The position numbers and the translations under genes were made by a program. A DNA stretch of 24,218 nucleotides from Asaia bogorensis (GTDB taxonomy: Bacteria > Pseudomonadota > Alphaproteobacteria > Acetobacterales > Acetobacteraceae), in the NCBI GenBank assembly GCA_945871455.1, contig CAMBXJ010000009.1:1-24218 (forward strand), given 5' to 3'. The notes below the pieces were generated by a model. That model saw only the letters and a list, made by a program, of their open reading frames with translations. It was not told the origin of the DNA and made no database searches. This document shows, in pieces, positions 17,463 through 24,218 of this stretch; within the stretch, counting starts at the first letter, position 1, and every line of letters begins with the position of its first letter.

Positions 17463-18196
17463 ACCAAAGCCGGCTTCCGTTCGACGGCGGGGGAGAACAC
17501 GTCGAGGATACGATCCTGTGTCAGGACCTCACTCGGCGGGCCGGAAAAGGTCACCGACCGGTTGATGCAGGTGACCTTGTCGGCGATCCGTTTAACCTCG
17601 GCCAGATCGTGATGAATCCATAGCACCGTCACCCCGCGATCGCGCAGATCGATGACCAGATTGGAGATAATTTCCGCCCCGGCGCCATCGACGCCAGCCA
17701 GCGGTTCGTCCAGCACGAGAAGATCGGGGAACGGGATCAGCGCCTGAGCGAACAGCACGCGTTGGCGTTCCCCGCCCGACAACTCCCCCATGCGACGGCG
17801 TCGCTTGTCGCGCAGGCCCACCATCTCGATCGCTTCGTCAACGGATGCCCGAATGCGCCTGGACAGGCCGAAGACCGCCATCATGTCCTGGCTGCTTATC
17901 GCCATGAAATCATCGACGGTCATTGGCAGGTCGCGGTCGAAGTCCAGAATCTGTGGCACATAGCCGGTCCGTCGCCCGGCCGGCCAGTCGATGCGAATTT
18001 CGCCGGAATGCGGCATTTGCCCGAGGATGGAACGGATCAGCGAGGTTTTCCCGCCGCCGTTGGGACCGATAATACAATGGATCTGTCCAGGCTCGACAGC
18101 GAAGGAGACGGAATGGAGGATTTGCGTGCTGGCAAGGCTCAAGCCTACATTGGTCAGACTGATACTTGGCCCCTGGGTGCGGGTCGTTCGGATCAT
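17459..18196 (-). CDS. ABC transporter ATP-binding protein for metal uptake (ZnuC-like)
   Basis: A 245-residue ATPase with all expected motifs: Walker A GPNGGGKTS (44-52), Q-loop Gln82, signature LSGGERQR (139-146), Walker B LLVLDEP with Glu164, and switch His196 in WIHHDLAE. It powers the permease encoded immediately downstream. It overlaps the preceding solute-binding protein gene and the following permease gene, each by four bases (ATGA). Order SBP-ATPase-permease with such overlaps shows one functional transporter. No unusual insertions; the zinc-type C-terminal His cluster of some ZnuC proteins is absent. Confidence 0.95.
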   Translation of the reverse strand: MIRTTRTQGPSISLTNVGLSLASTQILHSVSFAVEPGQIHCIIGPNGGGKTSLIRSILGQMPHSGEIRIDWPAGRRTGYVPQILDFDRDLPMTVDDFMAISSQDMMAVFGLSRRIRASVDEAIEMVGLRDKRRRRMGELSGGERQRVLFAQALIPFPDLLVLDEPLAGVDGAGAEIISNLVIDLRDRGVTVLWIHHDLAEVKRIADKVTCINRSVTFSGPPSEVLTQDRILDVFSPAVERKPALV

Positions 18197-19119
18197 TGCG
18201 GGGCCTTCTGGCCGGCGGCCTGGGCTGCGAGCACCGCGTCGGTGATCACCTTCATGTCGTATTCGATGCCTTCCTCGAATTTTCGCGTGGTGTATTCGCC
18301 TTCGGTGATATGGACCAAGGTGTAGATACTGGCGCCGGTTTCACGCTTGATCGTTTCGACGAACTGGTCGGGGAACATCATCTGGCTGAACACAACGCCG
18401 ACCTGTAGCGAACGCACCCGGTCGATCGTGTCCTTCAGCTGGCTGGCCGAGGGCATCAGCCCGTGGGCGGGCTCGATCACCGCAACGACATTCAGACCGA
18501 ACTCCTGCATCAGATAGTCGTAGCCGCCATGGATGGTCGCGACCCGCAGATACTTGCCATCCACGCCGGTCAACCTGTTGATGTAGTTCGCTTTCAGCTT
18601 CCGCAGTTTGGCCGCGTAGGCACGGGCATTCTTGCGGTACAATTCCGCGTTTTCCGGGTCGATTTTCCCCAGGTCCGTCGCGATGTTGAAGATCTGCTGG
18701 ATCGCCGCGGTGATCGCGATGAACGTGTGGGCGTTGTAGAGTTTTGCCTCTCCGGTATTGCCCGACGTCGGGATCAGCGCGACACCCTGGTTGGCGAAGA
18801 TGAGCTTGACCTTGTCGCGAACCTCCGCCGCGTCCAGCACTTTCAGCGCGAAGCTGTCATGGCCAATACCGTTCATGACCAGCACATCCAAGGCCGCCGC
18901 GCGCTTGATGTCGTCGGGCTGTGGTTCGTAGTTATGAACCTCGAAACCGGCCTTGATCAGCGGCACGATCTCCACCTTGTCCTCGGCGATATTCGCGACC
19001 CAACTGTAATACGGGTGCAGCGTGATACCGACGCGCAATTTTTTCTGGGCACGCGCCGATCGGGTTGGGACGCCCGCCAGCGCCAGACCCGCGATGGTGG
19101 TGCGCCTGGACAGCTTCAT
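18193..19119 (-). CDS. ZnuA-type metal ABC transporter solute-binding protein (canonical ligands)
   Basis: A 308-residue periplasmic metal-capture protein. The N-terminus SRRTTIAGLALAG is Tat-like, with probable cleavage at ARA|QKK. The three family His positions are present: His62 in EVHNYEP, His131 in YNAHTFIAI and His197 in ATIHGGYDYL, with a possible fourth ligand in the His270/Glu273 region. GHDSF (86-90) and the long linking helix (about 222-243) also match the family. There is no His-rich loop of the kind seen in many zinc-specific ZnuA proteins. It overlaps both neighbours by four bases. Zinc or manganese are the usual substrates; the neighbouring NikK/NikL-like genes make nickel or cobalt worth considering. 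Confidence 0.93.
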   Translation of the reverse strand: MKLSRRTTIAGLALAGVPTRSARAQKKLRVGITLHPYYSWVANIAEDKVEIVPLIKAGFEVHNYEPQPDDIKRAAALDVLVMNGIGHDSFALKVLDAAEVRDKVKLIFANQGVALIPTSGNTGEAKLYNAHTFIAITAAIQQIFNIATDLGKIDPENAELYRKNARAYAAKLRKLKANYINRLTGVDGKYLRVATIHGGYDYLMQEFGLNVVAVIEPAHGLMPSASQLKDTIDRVRSLQVGVVFSQMMFPDQFVETIKRETGASIYTLVHITEGEYTTRKFEEGIEYDMKVITDAVLAAQAAGQKAPQ

Positions 19120-19727
19120 TGGGCTTTTCCCTGCGTTGCGCCGCGCTGGGCTTCCTCACCCTTCAACGCAACTGCCTCCCGCCAGCCGCTATCGGACAGA
19201 GCGGGTGGGTCAATCGCCTTGAGCGTCGCCACCGCGTCAGTGTTGACCCAGATCGTGAAACCAGTTTCCCGTGCTTCACGCTGCTTGCCCTGGGTCATGA
19301 CCAACAGGAAGGACCGCGCTTCCGCGGTTCGGGCGGACCTGCCAAGATATGCCATCGCCGTTGTGTCCGCGGCGTTGAACGCCACCGCGCTCCACTTGTG
19401 GCCACCCTGTTTTTGACTGAGCGCGGTTTGCATGAAGGGCGGCATGGCAATATCCACCAGATCGTCGACGGAAAGCCAGGTGCGGCTGTCACGATAAACC
19501 GTCTGCAACTCCAGGCCCGCCGCGTAGAGATCGTTGAAGAGTCCCTGTTCGGTCTTGCTGAGATCCGAGAACGCACTGATCTGGTGGGGTTGCAGCGGGA
19601 TCACTTCCAATCTGGTCTGGCGCAGGAAGATCAGGCTGCCGCAAATCGCGAGAATGGCAACGCAGGTCGACAGCAGATAGGCGCCTTCAAAACGGCCGGT
19701 CGCGGGTTTGACGATTTGCGTGTGCAT
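19116..19727 (-). CDS. Membrane-anchored periplasmic protein of unknown function in metal-uptake operon
   Basis: A 203-residue protein that I do not recognise with certainty. It has one hydrophobic segment near the N-terminus (about 16-35, AYLLSTCVAILAICGSLIFL) followed by a soluble domain that would face the periplasm. The domain has a helical first part (ISAFSDLSKTEQGLFNDLYAAGLELQT) and a mixed second part with WLSVDDLVDIAMPPF and GFTIWVNTD. There is no run of His or Cys. It overlaps the downstream ZnuA-type gene by four bases, and its ribosome binding site ATAAGG is created by a 20-bp tandem duplication. Similar small anchored proteins occur beside ZnuA genes in other proteobacteria; a chaperone or accessory role in metal loading is a guess. 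Confidence 0.8.
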   Translation of the reverse strand: MHTQIVKPATGRFEGAYLLSTCVAILAICGSLIFLRQTRLEVIPLQPHQISAFSDLSKTEQGLFNDLYAAGLELQTVYRDSRTWLSVDDLVDIAMPPFMQTALSQKQGGHKWSAVAFNAADTTAMAYLGRSARTAEARSFLLVMTQGKQREARETGFTIWVNTDAVATLKAIDPPALSDSGWREAVALKGEEAQRGATQGKAQ

Positions 19728-19733
19728 GATGGC

Positions 19734-19773
19734 CTTATTTGGCGGGAAGCGAGCTTATCTGGCGGGAAGCGAG
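19734..19773. repeat. 20-bp tandem duplication at gene junction
   Basis: Two adjacent 20-base units, 19734-19753 and 19754-19773, differ at one base (CTTATTTGGCGGGAAGCGAG versus CTTATCTGGCGGGAAGCGAG). The right copy contains the last codons and stop of the NikL-like gene. The left copy lies in the spacer and supplies the ATAAGG ribosome binding site of the next gene. Confidence 0.9.
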
Positions 19774-20102
19774 GCGGGCAATTCGTCCGATTCGACGGTC
19801 CATTCGGCGCGATGGCCTTCGCCGGCTTCAATGACGAAGGTGTGGTTCTGCCGCTTGGTTGGCCTGAAGCTGAATTTGCCCTGGGCATCGGTCATGACCT
19901 GCCCGACCTTCTGCCGACCTGGCCCAAATATGTCGACCGTCTGGTTCGCGGGAAAACTGCCGCCGCTGAAATAACCCTGTCCGACGATCACACCGCCGGT
20001 CACCTCGGCGAAGACCTTCAGGACATGCGCAAGCGCGGGCGGCGCCGACGCCAGGATAATGGCCACCCCGACAGCGATCGTCTGCCTCCATCGGCGCATC
20101 AT
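19755..20102 (-). CDS. NikL/CbiL-like periplasmic protein (nickel/cobalt transport accessory type)
   Basis: A 115-residue exported protein. The signal peptide (1-25) ends ALA|H, so the mature protein would begin with His26. The mature part, HVLKVFAEVTGGVIVGQGYFSGG... followed by VDIFGPGRQKVGQVMTDAQGKFSFRP and EAGEGHRAEWTV, matches the soluble domain of NikL/CbiL-type components of nickel/cobalt ECF transporters as I recall them, a carboxypeptidase-regulatory-like beta fold. The C-terminal membrane helices found in NikL are missing, so this is a free periplasmic version. Start codon overlaps the upstream gene's stop (ATGA). It probably binds or delivers a transition metal to the ABC transporter encoded downstream; that role is inference. 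Confidence 0.8.
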   Translation of the reverse strand: MMRRWRQTIAVGVAIILASAPPALAHVLKVFAEVTGGVIVGQGYFSGGSFPANQTVDIFGPGRQKVGQVMTDAQGKFSFRPTKRQNHTFVIEAGEGHRAEWTVESDELPASLPAR

Positions 20103-20479
20103 GGCACGTCAAACCGCGCGATGGCCGAAGCCTGATCCGGCACGCGCAGAAGGACCAGCACTTTCGCCGCCCCGGACCGCTTCATGGCGCCCTGCCCGGC
20201 GAGGCTGTTGGGGCCGACCGGCTGCATGGATAGCTTTTCTTTTTCCTCCCCGACCATGACGGTGAGGACGGCGGTGGCCTGTGCCACCGCCACGGGCTTG
20301 TCGACATGATCATAGATGTTCAACCGGTACTCAGTATTTTTGACCAGAAGTTCGATATGAAACGAACCGGCGTCGATCATCATGCCGCCGTTCGGGCCTA
20401 GCCAGACGCCTTCGGCGGCAGACGATGTGCGGAGTGCCAAAAGCATGGCCATGGCCGCTAGGATGACACGACTTAGCAA
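20099..20479 (-). CDS. Small exported protein of unknown function in metal operon (TTG start proposed)
   Basis: About 126 residues in the proposed form. The frame is open to an ATG at 20599, but the upstream part is Arg/Ser-rich and not family-like. A TTG at 20479, with AGGGGG six bases before it, gives a textbook signal peptide (MLSRVILAAMAMLLAL...SSAA|EG). ATG 20551 or 20530 are alternatives that would leave a 20-residue or longer tail before the signal. The mature domain reads GPNGGMMIDAGSFHIELLV, then YRLNIYDHVDKPVAVAQATAVLTV and GPNSLAGQGAM, the pattern of small beta-sandwich periplasmic proteins found in metal-handling operons (PHGG...YHxELV). One His in the FHIEL strand and one in YDHVDK could bind metal. 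Overlaps the NikL-like start by four bases. Confidence 0.72.
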   Translation of the reverse strand: MLSRVILAAMAMLLALRTSSAAEGVWLGPNGGMMIDAGSFHIELLVKNTEYRLNIYDHVDKPVAVAQATAVLTVMVGEEKEKLSMQPVGPNSLAGQGAMKRSGAAKVLVLLRVPDQASAIARFDVP

Positions 20480-20667
20480 ACGGACCCCCTTTTGGCGTCG
20501 GATCGACGAAACGGTCGCCGCCGGTCCCATCGCCCATGGCATAGCATGCATGTTTATCGCGCCCAATCGAGATTGAGCCGACGATGCGGTTTGTCGCAAC
20601 CTCCCGTCGATCGGGCGGTCGCGGCCGCGCCAACGTCTGTTCGCCCCGCGGCTGCCGGGACGACGTG

Positions 20668-21441
20668 TCAGCGCATGTCGATCGTCTTGACCCAGATCAG
20701 TCCGCCTTCCTCAATCGGCACCTGCTGGCCATCGGGGCCTTGCATCTTGCGCGCGCCGGTCATGATCGCGGAGAAACCCCACCAGCCGGCCTTCGGCATG
20801 GCATAGGCGAAATATCCGTTGGAATCGGACTTGATCACGGCGGTGACGTAGGCGTCAGCGGGAAGCTTCAGCTTGCCGTTGCTCGCATACTCAACCTCGA
20901 TCCGCGCATTTGGCAGCGGTTTGCCACGATAATAGACGATCCCACTGAAGATATTGCCGGTCCACAGCCCGTACGGGCGGGTCAACGGCTTAATCTCAAT
21001 GGGTGCGCCGGTCATCTGGTCCCAGCCTTCGTCGGCGCCCAGGGCATTTACCACCACTTTGGTATAATGGATCAACATTTTGCCCTCTTCGGGCTCCCAG
21101 TACGGCGCCGGCTCGATGAAGAAGATGTAGTTTGCCGGACCTGGCACCTTGTAATCCGCCGCGAACGCCTGCTTGCCGTTGACCGGGGCAGACCGCAACG
21201 TCGAAAGCAGATCGACAACCTTTCCTTCCCGACCGATCACGCCAAACTTGACTGGCTGTCCCATGTTCATCACCGGGCCGCCTTCCATCGGATGGGTGAA
21301 TACAGCACTAATTGAGACGTTACGCTGATTCTCTCCGTCGAGAATATTGGACGAAGGCAACAATTCCTGAAAATGCGCTGACGCGGGCGGCGCCCCGAGC
21401 GCAAGCAACATGGCGGTGATTCCCAAGGCGACGTGCTTCAT
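20668..21441 (-). CDS. DUF4198 periplasmic protein (NikK-like, nickel/cobalt uptake type)
   Basis: A 257-residue exported protein and first gene of the metal operon. The signal peptide (1-22) ends ASA|H, so the mature protein starts HFQELLPSSNIL, the usual DUF4198 opening. Other family features are GQPVKFGVIG, an ADYKVPGPANYIFFIEPAPYWEPEEGK segment, EIKPLTRPYGLWTGNIFSGIVYYRGKPLPNARIEVEY and SDSNGYFAYAMPKAGWWGFSA, i.e. two beta domains. DUF4198 proteins accompany nickel and cobalt transport genes (NikK) in many bacteria. His23, His50 and the Trp/Glu-rich middle are candidate metal contacts. The start ATG has a weak GAGAA upstream. It is divergent from the outer-membrane channel gene across a 155-base promoter region. 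Confidence 0.85.
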   Translation of the reverse strand: MKHVALGITAMLLALGAPPASAHFQELLPSSNILDGENQRNVSISAVFTHPMEGGPVMNMGQPVKFGVIGREGKVVDLLSTLRSAPVNGKQAFAADYKVPGPANYIFFIEPAPYWEPEEGKMLIHYTKVVVNALGADEGWDQMTGAPIEIKPLTRPYGLWTGNIFSGIVYYRGKPLPNARIEVEYASNGKLKLPADAYVTAVIKSDSNGYFAYAMPKAGWWGFSAIMTGARKMQGPDGQQVPIEEGGLIWVKTIDMR

Positions 21442-21596
21442 TGGCGTTCTCGTCAGGCTGTTATTTTCGCACCGGACGCTAGCCTACCTCCTCGTTCGCC
21501 TCAAGGGTCTGACATAGCTTGCGCGTCCCTTGTCTGAATTGCGGGTCGTATCCTATGGTCGGCGATTACATACGAGATAACACCAAGGAGCCCCAG
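21442..21596. promoter_or_regulatory. Divergent promoter region of the metal operon and outer-membrane channel
   Basis: 155 bases between divergent starts. It carries a perfect 6-bp inverted repeat TCGTAT (21546-21551) and ATACGA (21570-21575) separated by 18 bases, placed 21-51 bases before the outer-membrane protein start. The wide spacing recalls NikR-type sites but does not match the GTATGA-N16-TCATAC consensus. I saw no good Zur or Fur palindrome and no secure -35/-10 pair. The plus-strand gene has AAGGAG six bases before ATG 21597. Confidence 0.5.
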
Positions 21597-23177
21597 ATGA
21601 ACCGCCCAAACAAGGGTCCGTGTTCCCGCCGCGCCCGCTCGGCCAAATCGCAAACGCGCCAGGCCGCGGCCTTGCGAGGAGCCCTGCTTGCCGGAGCACT
21701 GACCGGCGCCATCGCGCTAGACCCGCGGGCGGCTCGCGCCGAAATCGATCTCGTCGAGGTCGGCAACCTGAAAATTACACTCGGCATCACGGCCGGTGTC
21801 GGCGGTTTCGGCGTTAACAACGTTGATTTCGGCCGTGGCAACGTCAATTACGGATCCGGTGGCGGCGTTCGCCGCGGCCGCGGCTGGGGTGAGGCTTGGC
21901 TGAAACCATCGATCAGCTTCGAATATATCCTTGACGACGCGCCAAGCTACCTCGCCAAGAGCTCTTCGTTTTACGGCACGTTCAGCCTTTTGGGATCGAC
22001 GACGTTCGGGTACGGCGACGCGGTCGCGGGGCTTTCGACGACATCATTCCGCCCCACCTATGTTTGGCCCGAAGAAATGTTTGTCGGTTGGAAGTCGGGC
22101 GGATTGTTTCCCGATCTGGGCGACGACGCGATCGACATTTCGGTGGGCAACCAACCCCTGGTTCTGGGGGATGGTCTGCTGTTCAACGGCGGCGTCGCGA
22201 ACGGGTTCGGCCGCGCGGCCTATTACATCGGTCCCCGCGCGGCGTTCCAGAAAACAGCGATCCTCAAATTCGATCCCAGTGAGATCGGCCCGGTCCGGGG
22301 CACGTTCTTCCATGCTCAGGTGGGCAGCAACCAGTCGTTGATGAACGGGTTCGACCAGCCAATGACCAAGGTCGTCGGCGGCAGCATCGATTGGTATGGC
22401 CCAGCACGTCAGGAACCCTTGGGGGCGATGTCCGACCAATGGGTGGTCACCGGCACGTATTTCCAAATATATTCCGCCGACCAGGCCGCGCTTGGCAGCA
22501 TCGTGTCCAACCGGAATGGTTTGAACGTCTTCTCACTGCGGGCCGCCGGATCGTTCTTTCCCGCCGATCGCGACGTTCTGTTTTTCGGCGAATATATCAA
22601 GCAATACAACAACCGATCAGGTCGCAAGACCGACGCCACCGGCTGGTACGTGGAACCAGGCTATCAGTTTTCCAATCTGCCCTGGGCCCCGATGGTGACC
22701 TTTCGTTATGCAACGTTCAGCGGTGACAACGATCCGACCGGCGGTGGCACAAAGCGATCCTACGATCCCCTGTTCTTCGGCGCCGGCAGCCGCGGCCTGG
22801 GGCCGGGAACGTGGTGCCTGGGGGAGATCTACGGTTATTATCAGCAGGGCCTGACTAACATGAATGTGCAGCAAGTGAGCGTGCGTGCCACGCCGAGCGA
22901 TTCGCTGGTGGTCGGGTTGAATTATTATCATATCAATTTCAACAAGCTTGGTCAGGTCAATCAACTGGTAAGCCCGGGGGCCACGGTGACATCCAAGCGC
23001 GCCATGGACGAAATCGATATTTATGCCGAATGGTCCCCGACCGATTACCTCACGATCGTGCCCACGATAGGGATCGGCATCCCAGGCGCCGGCTACAAAC
23101 AGGTCGACACCGGTACGGGACGGTCAGGCACGTCGACCATCTTCCTGGGACAGGTGGTGGCCAGCGTGAAGTTCTGA
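21597..23177 (+). CDS. Outer-membrane beta-barrel protein (alginate-export/porin-like)
   Basis: A 526-residue outer-membrane protein. A long basic N-terminal region and hydrophobic stretch (about 23-41) end in ARA|EIDL at residue 48. The rest alternates polar and hydrophobic residues in beta strands rich in Gly and aromatics, and the last residue is Phe (VVASVKF), the usual signal for barrel assembly. The segment YDPLFFGAGSRGLGPGTWCLGEIYGYY resembles the AlgE-like alginate-export barrel family. No TonB box or plug domain is visible, so it is a channel rather than a TonB-dependent receptor. ATG 21597 is chosen over 21519 because AAGGAG precedes it and it gives the signal peptide. Its position, divergent from the metal-uptake operon, suggests passage of metal or a metal chelate. 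Confidence 0.85.
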   Translation: MNRPNKGPCSRRARSAKSQTRQAAALRGALLAGALTGAIALDPRAARAEIDLVEVGNLKITLGITAGVGGFGVNNVDFGRGNVNYGSGGGVRRGRGWGEAWLKPSISFEYILDDAPSYLAKSSSFYGTFSLLGSTTFGYGDAVAGLSTTSFRPTYVWPEEMFVGWKSGGLFPDLGDDAIDISVGNQPLVLGDGLLFNGGVANGFGRAAYYIGPRAAFQKTAILKFDPSEIGPVRGTFFHAQVGSNQSLMNGFDQPMTKVVGGSIDWYGPARQEPLGAMSDQWVVTGTYFQIYSADQAALGSIVSNRNGLNVFSLRAAGSFFPADRDVLFFGEYIKQYNNRSGRKTDATGWYVEPGYQFSNLPWAPMVTFRYATFSGDNDPTGGGTKRSYDPLFFGAGSRGLGPGTWCLGEIYGYYQQGLTNMNVQQVSVRATPSDSLVVGLNYYHINFNKLGQVNQLVSPGATVTSKRAMDEIDIYAEWSPTDYLTIVPTIGIGIPGAGYKQVDTGTGRSGTSTIFLGQVVASVKF

Positions 23178-23237
23178 CCGAGCGTAGGAAAACGGTCGTA
23201 CAACGCCAGGGGCGATACGAAACGGAGCGGCGGTACA

Positions 23238-24218
23238 ATGCTGAAAGTGCTCGCGAACCGTGCGTATCGTCATCTCTTCCTGGCGCAGGTCATTGCGTTG
23301 GTGGGAACGGGCTTGGCTACGGTTGCCCTTGGTTTGATCGCATACGATCTGGCCGGCGCCAACGCCGGCGCCGTGCTGGGGACGGCACTGGCCATTAAGA
23401 TGGTGGCCTATGTCGGCGTGGCGCCTATCGCGGCGGCGTTCGCCGAACGTCTGGACCGGCGCGTGATGCTGGTCAGCCTGGATATCGTGCGAGCAGCCGT
23501 GGCCCTTTTGCTGCCGTTTGTGACGCAAATCTGGGAAATCTACATTCTGATCTTCGTTCTCCAATCCGCATCGGCCGCGTTCACGCCCGCGTTCCAGGCG
23601 ACAATTCCCGACGTTCTGCCGAATGAGGACGAATACACGCGGGCGCTTTCGCTGTCTCGGTTGGCCTATGACCTGGAAAGCGTGGTGAGCCCGATGCTGG
23701 CAGCCGCACTGCTGACGGTGATCAGTTTCCATGGTTTGTTCGCCGGAACCGTTGTTGGGTTCCTGGCATCTGCTTTGCTGGTCGTTTCTGTGATCCTGCC
23801 GAACGCGAAGGCGACCGCGCGTCGGGGGATCTATGACCGGACGACGTTGGGGCTGCGGCTTTATCTGGCCACGCCACGTCTGCGCGGCCTGCTTGCCCTG
23901 AACGTCGCGGTTGCCGCGGCCAGCGCCATGGTGATCGTGAACACGGTTGTTCTGGTGCAGGCGGGATATGGCATGAGCCAAACATCGACCGCGGTCGCCC
24001 TCGCCGCATTCGGCGCCGGTTCGATGGTGGCCGCGTTTCTGTTGCCACCGCTGCTGGACAGAATTTCCGACCGGACGGCGATGCTGACAGGCGCGTCGAT
24101 TTTGACCGTAGGGCTGACGATCGGGCCGTTTGTGCCCGGCTTTCAGATGCTCCTGCCTCTATGGTTCCTGCTGGGTCTTGGATATTCGCTGACCCAGACG
24201 CCATCCGGACGGCTATTG
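23238..24218 (+). CDS. MFS transporter (partial, C-terminus outside window)
   Basis: The frame is open from ATG 23238 to the right edge (327 codons), roughly eight to nine of an expected twelve membrane helices. Seen: N-terminal RAYRHLFLAQVIALVGTGLATVALGLIAYDL, the helix 2-3 loop AERLDRRVMLVSLDIVRA with the MFS DRxxRR-like signature, and FTPAFQATIPDVLPNEDEYTRALSLSRLAYDLES, typical of the MFS_3/EntS/NreB-like exporters. Ribosome binding site GGAGCGG is about eight bases upstream; the outer-membrane gene ends 60 bases before, so the two are probably co-transcribed. Exporters of this branch include nickel-resistance NreB and siderophore EntS, so metal or metallophore transport fits the context, but the substrate is not shown by sequence. 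Confidence 0.9.
   Translation, partial: MLKVLANRAYRHLFLAQVIALVGTGLATVALGLIAYDLAGANAGAVLGTALAIKMVAYVGVAPIAAAFAERLDRRVMLVSLDIVRAAVALLLPFVTQIWEIYILIFVLQSASAAFTPAFQATIPDVLPNEDEYTRALSLSRLAYDLESVVSPMLAAALLTVISFHGLFAGTVVGFLASALLVVSVILPNAKATARRGIYDRTTLGLRLYLATPRLRGLLALNVAVAAASAMVIVNTVVLVQAGYGMSQTSTAVALAAFGAGSMVAAFLLPPLLDRISDRTAMLTGASILTVGLTIGPFVPGFQMLLPLWFLLGLGYSLTQTPSGRLL

Noticed and set aside
21442..21596. Zur or Fur box, or a nickel/cobalt riboswitch
   Set aside because: No matching palindrome or conserved riboswitch core could be recognised by eye; only the TCGTAT/ATACGA repeat is clear.
1..24218. tRNA, rRNA, CRISPR array, insertion sequence or toxin-antitoxin genes
   Set aside because: No cloverleaf, rRNA core, regularly spaced repeats, transposase motifs or terminal inverted repeats were seen.

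Overview
The window is high-GC DNA with strong GC3 bias, AGGAG-type ribosome binding sites and frequent 4-base ATGA gene overlaps. The gene content (Mo-hydroxylase, luciferase-like monooxygenases, SDR, ABC-3 metal transporter, NikK/NikL-like periplasmic proteins) fits a Gram-negative proteobacterium, most likely an alphaproteobacterium of the Rhodospirillales/Acetobacterales type. The taxonomic call is inference. No rRNA, tRNA, CRISPR array, insertion sequence or phage gene was seen.

Left part (1-9702) is a loosely spaced catabolic region. On the minus strand, a molybdopterin-binding subunit of a CO dehydrogenase/xanthine dehydrogenase-type hydroxylase runs off the left edge. Divergent from it is an amidase-signature hydrolase. 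Then, all on the minus strand, come an LLM flavin monooxygenase with a good terminator, an alpha/beta hydrolase with a Cys nucleophile, a second LLM monooxygenase and an SDR dehydrogenase. The spacers of 242, 354 and 846 bp hold small palindromes and a dispersed-repeat fragment but no convincing genes. Together these look like oxidation and hydrolysis steps for an unidentified organic compound or compounds.

Middle part (9954-15588, plus strand) is a three-gene operon: a bestrophin-like (DUF4239) membrane protein, an unusual multi-domain periplasmic adaptor, and an RND pump of heavy-metal-efflux type. No outer-membrane factor gene is present.

Right part (15589-21441, minus strand) is a compact eight-gene operon. 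In transcription order it holds a DUF4198 (NikK-like) periplasmic protein, a small exported protein, a NikL-like exported protein, a membrane-anchored protein of unknown function, a ZnuA-type metal-binding protein, its ABC-3 ATPase and permease, and a second ZnuA-fold protein that has lost the usual His ligands. Divergent from it are an outer-membrane beta-barrel and an MFS transporter cut by the right edge. The export and import operons converge with abutting stop codons (TGA|TCA). The most interesting hypothesis is a composite transition-metal system: an outer-membrane channel, several periplasmic metal-handling proteins of nickel/cobalt type and a zinc/manganese-type ABC importer, next to a metal-type efflux pump.
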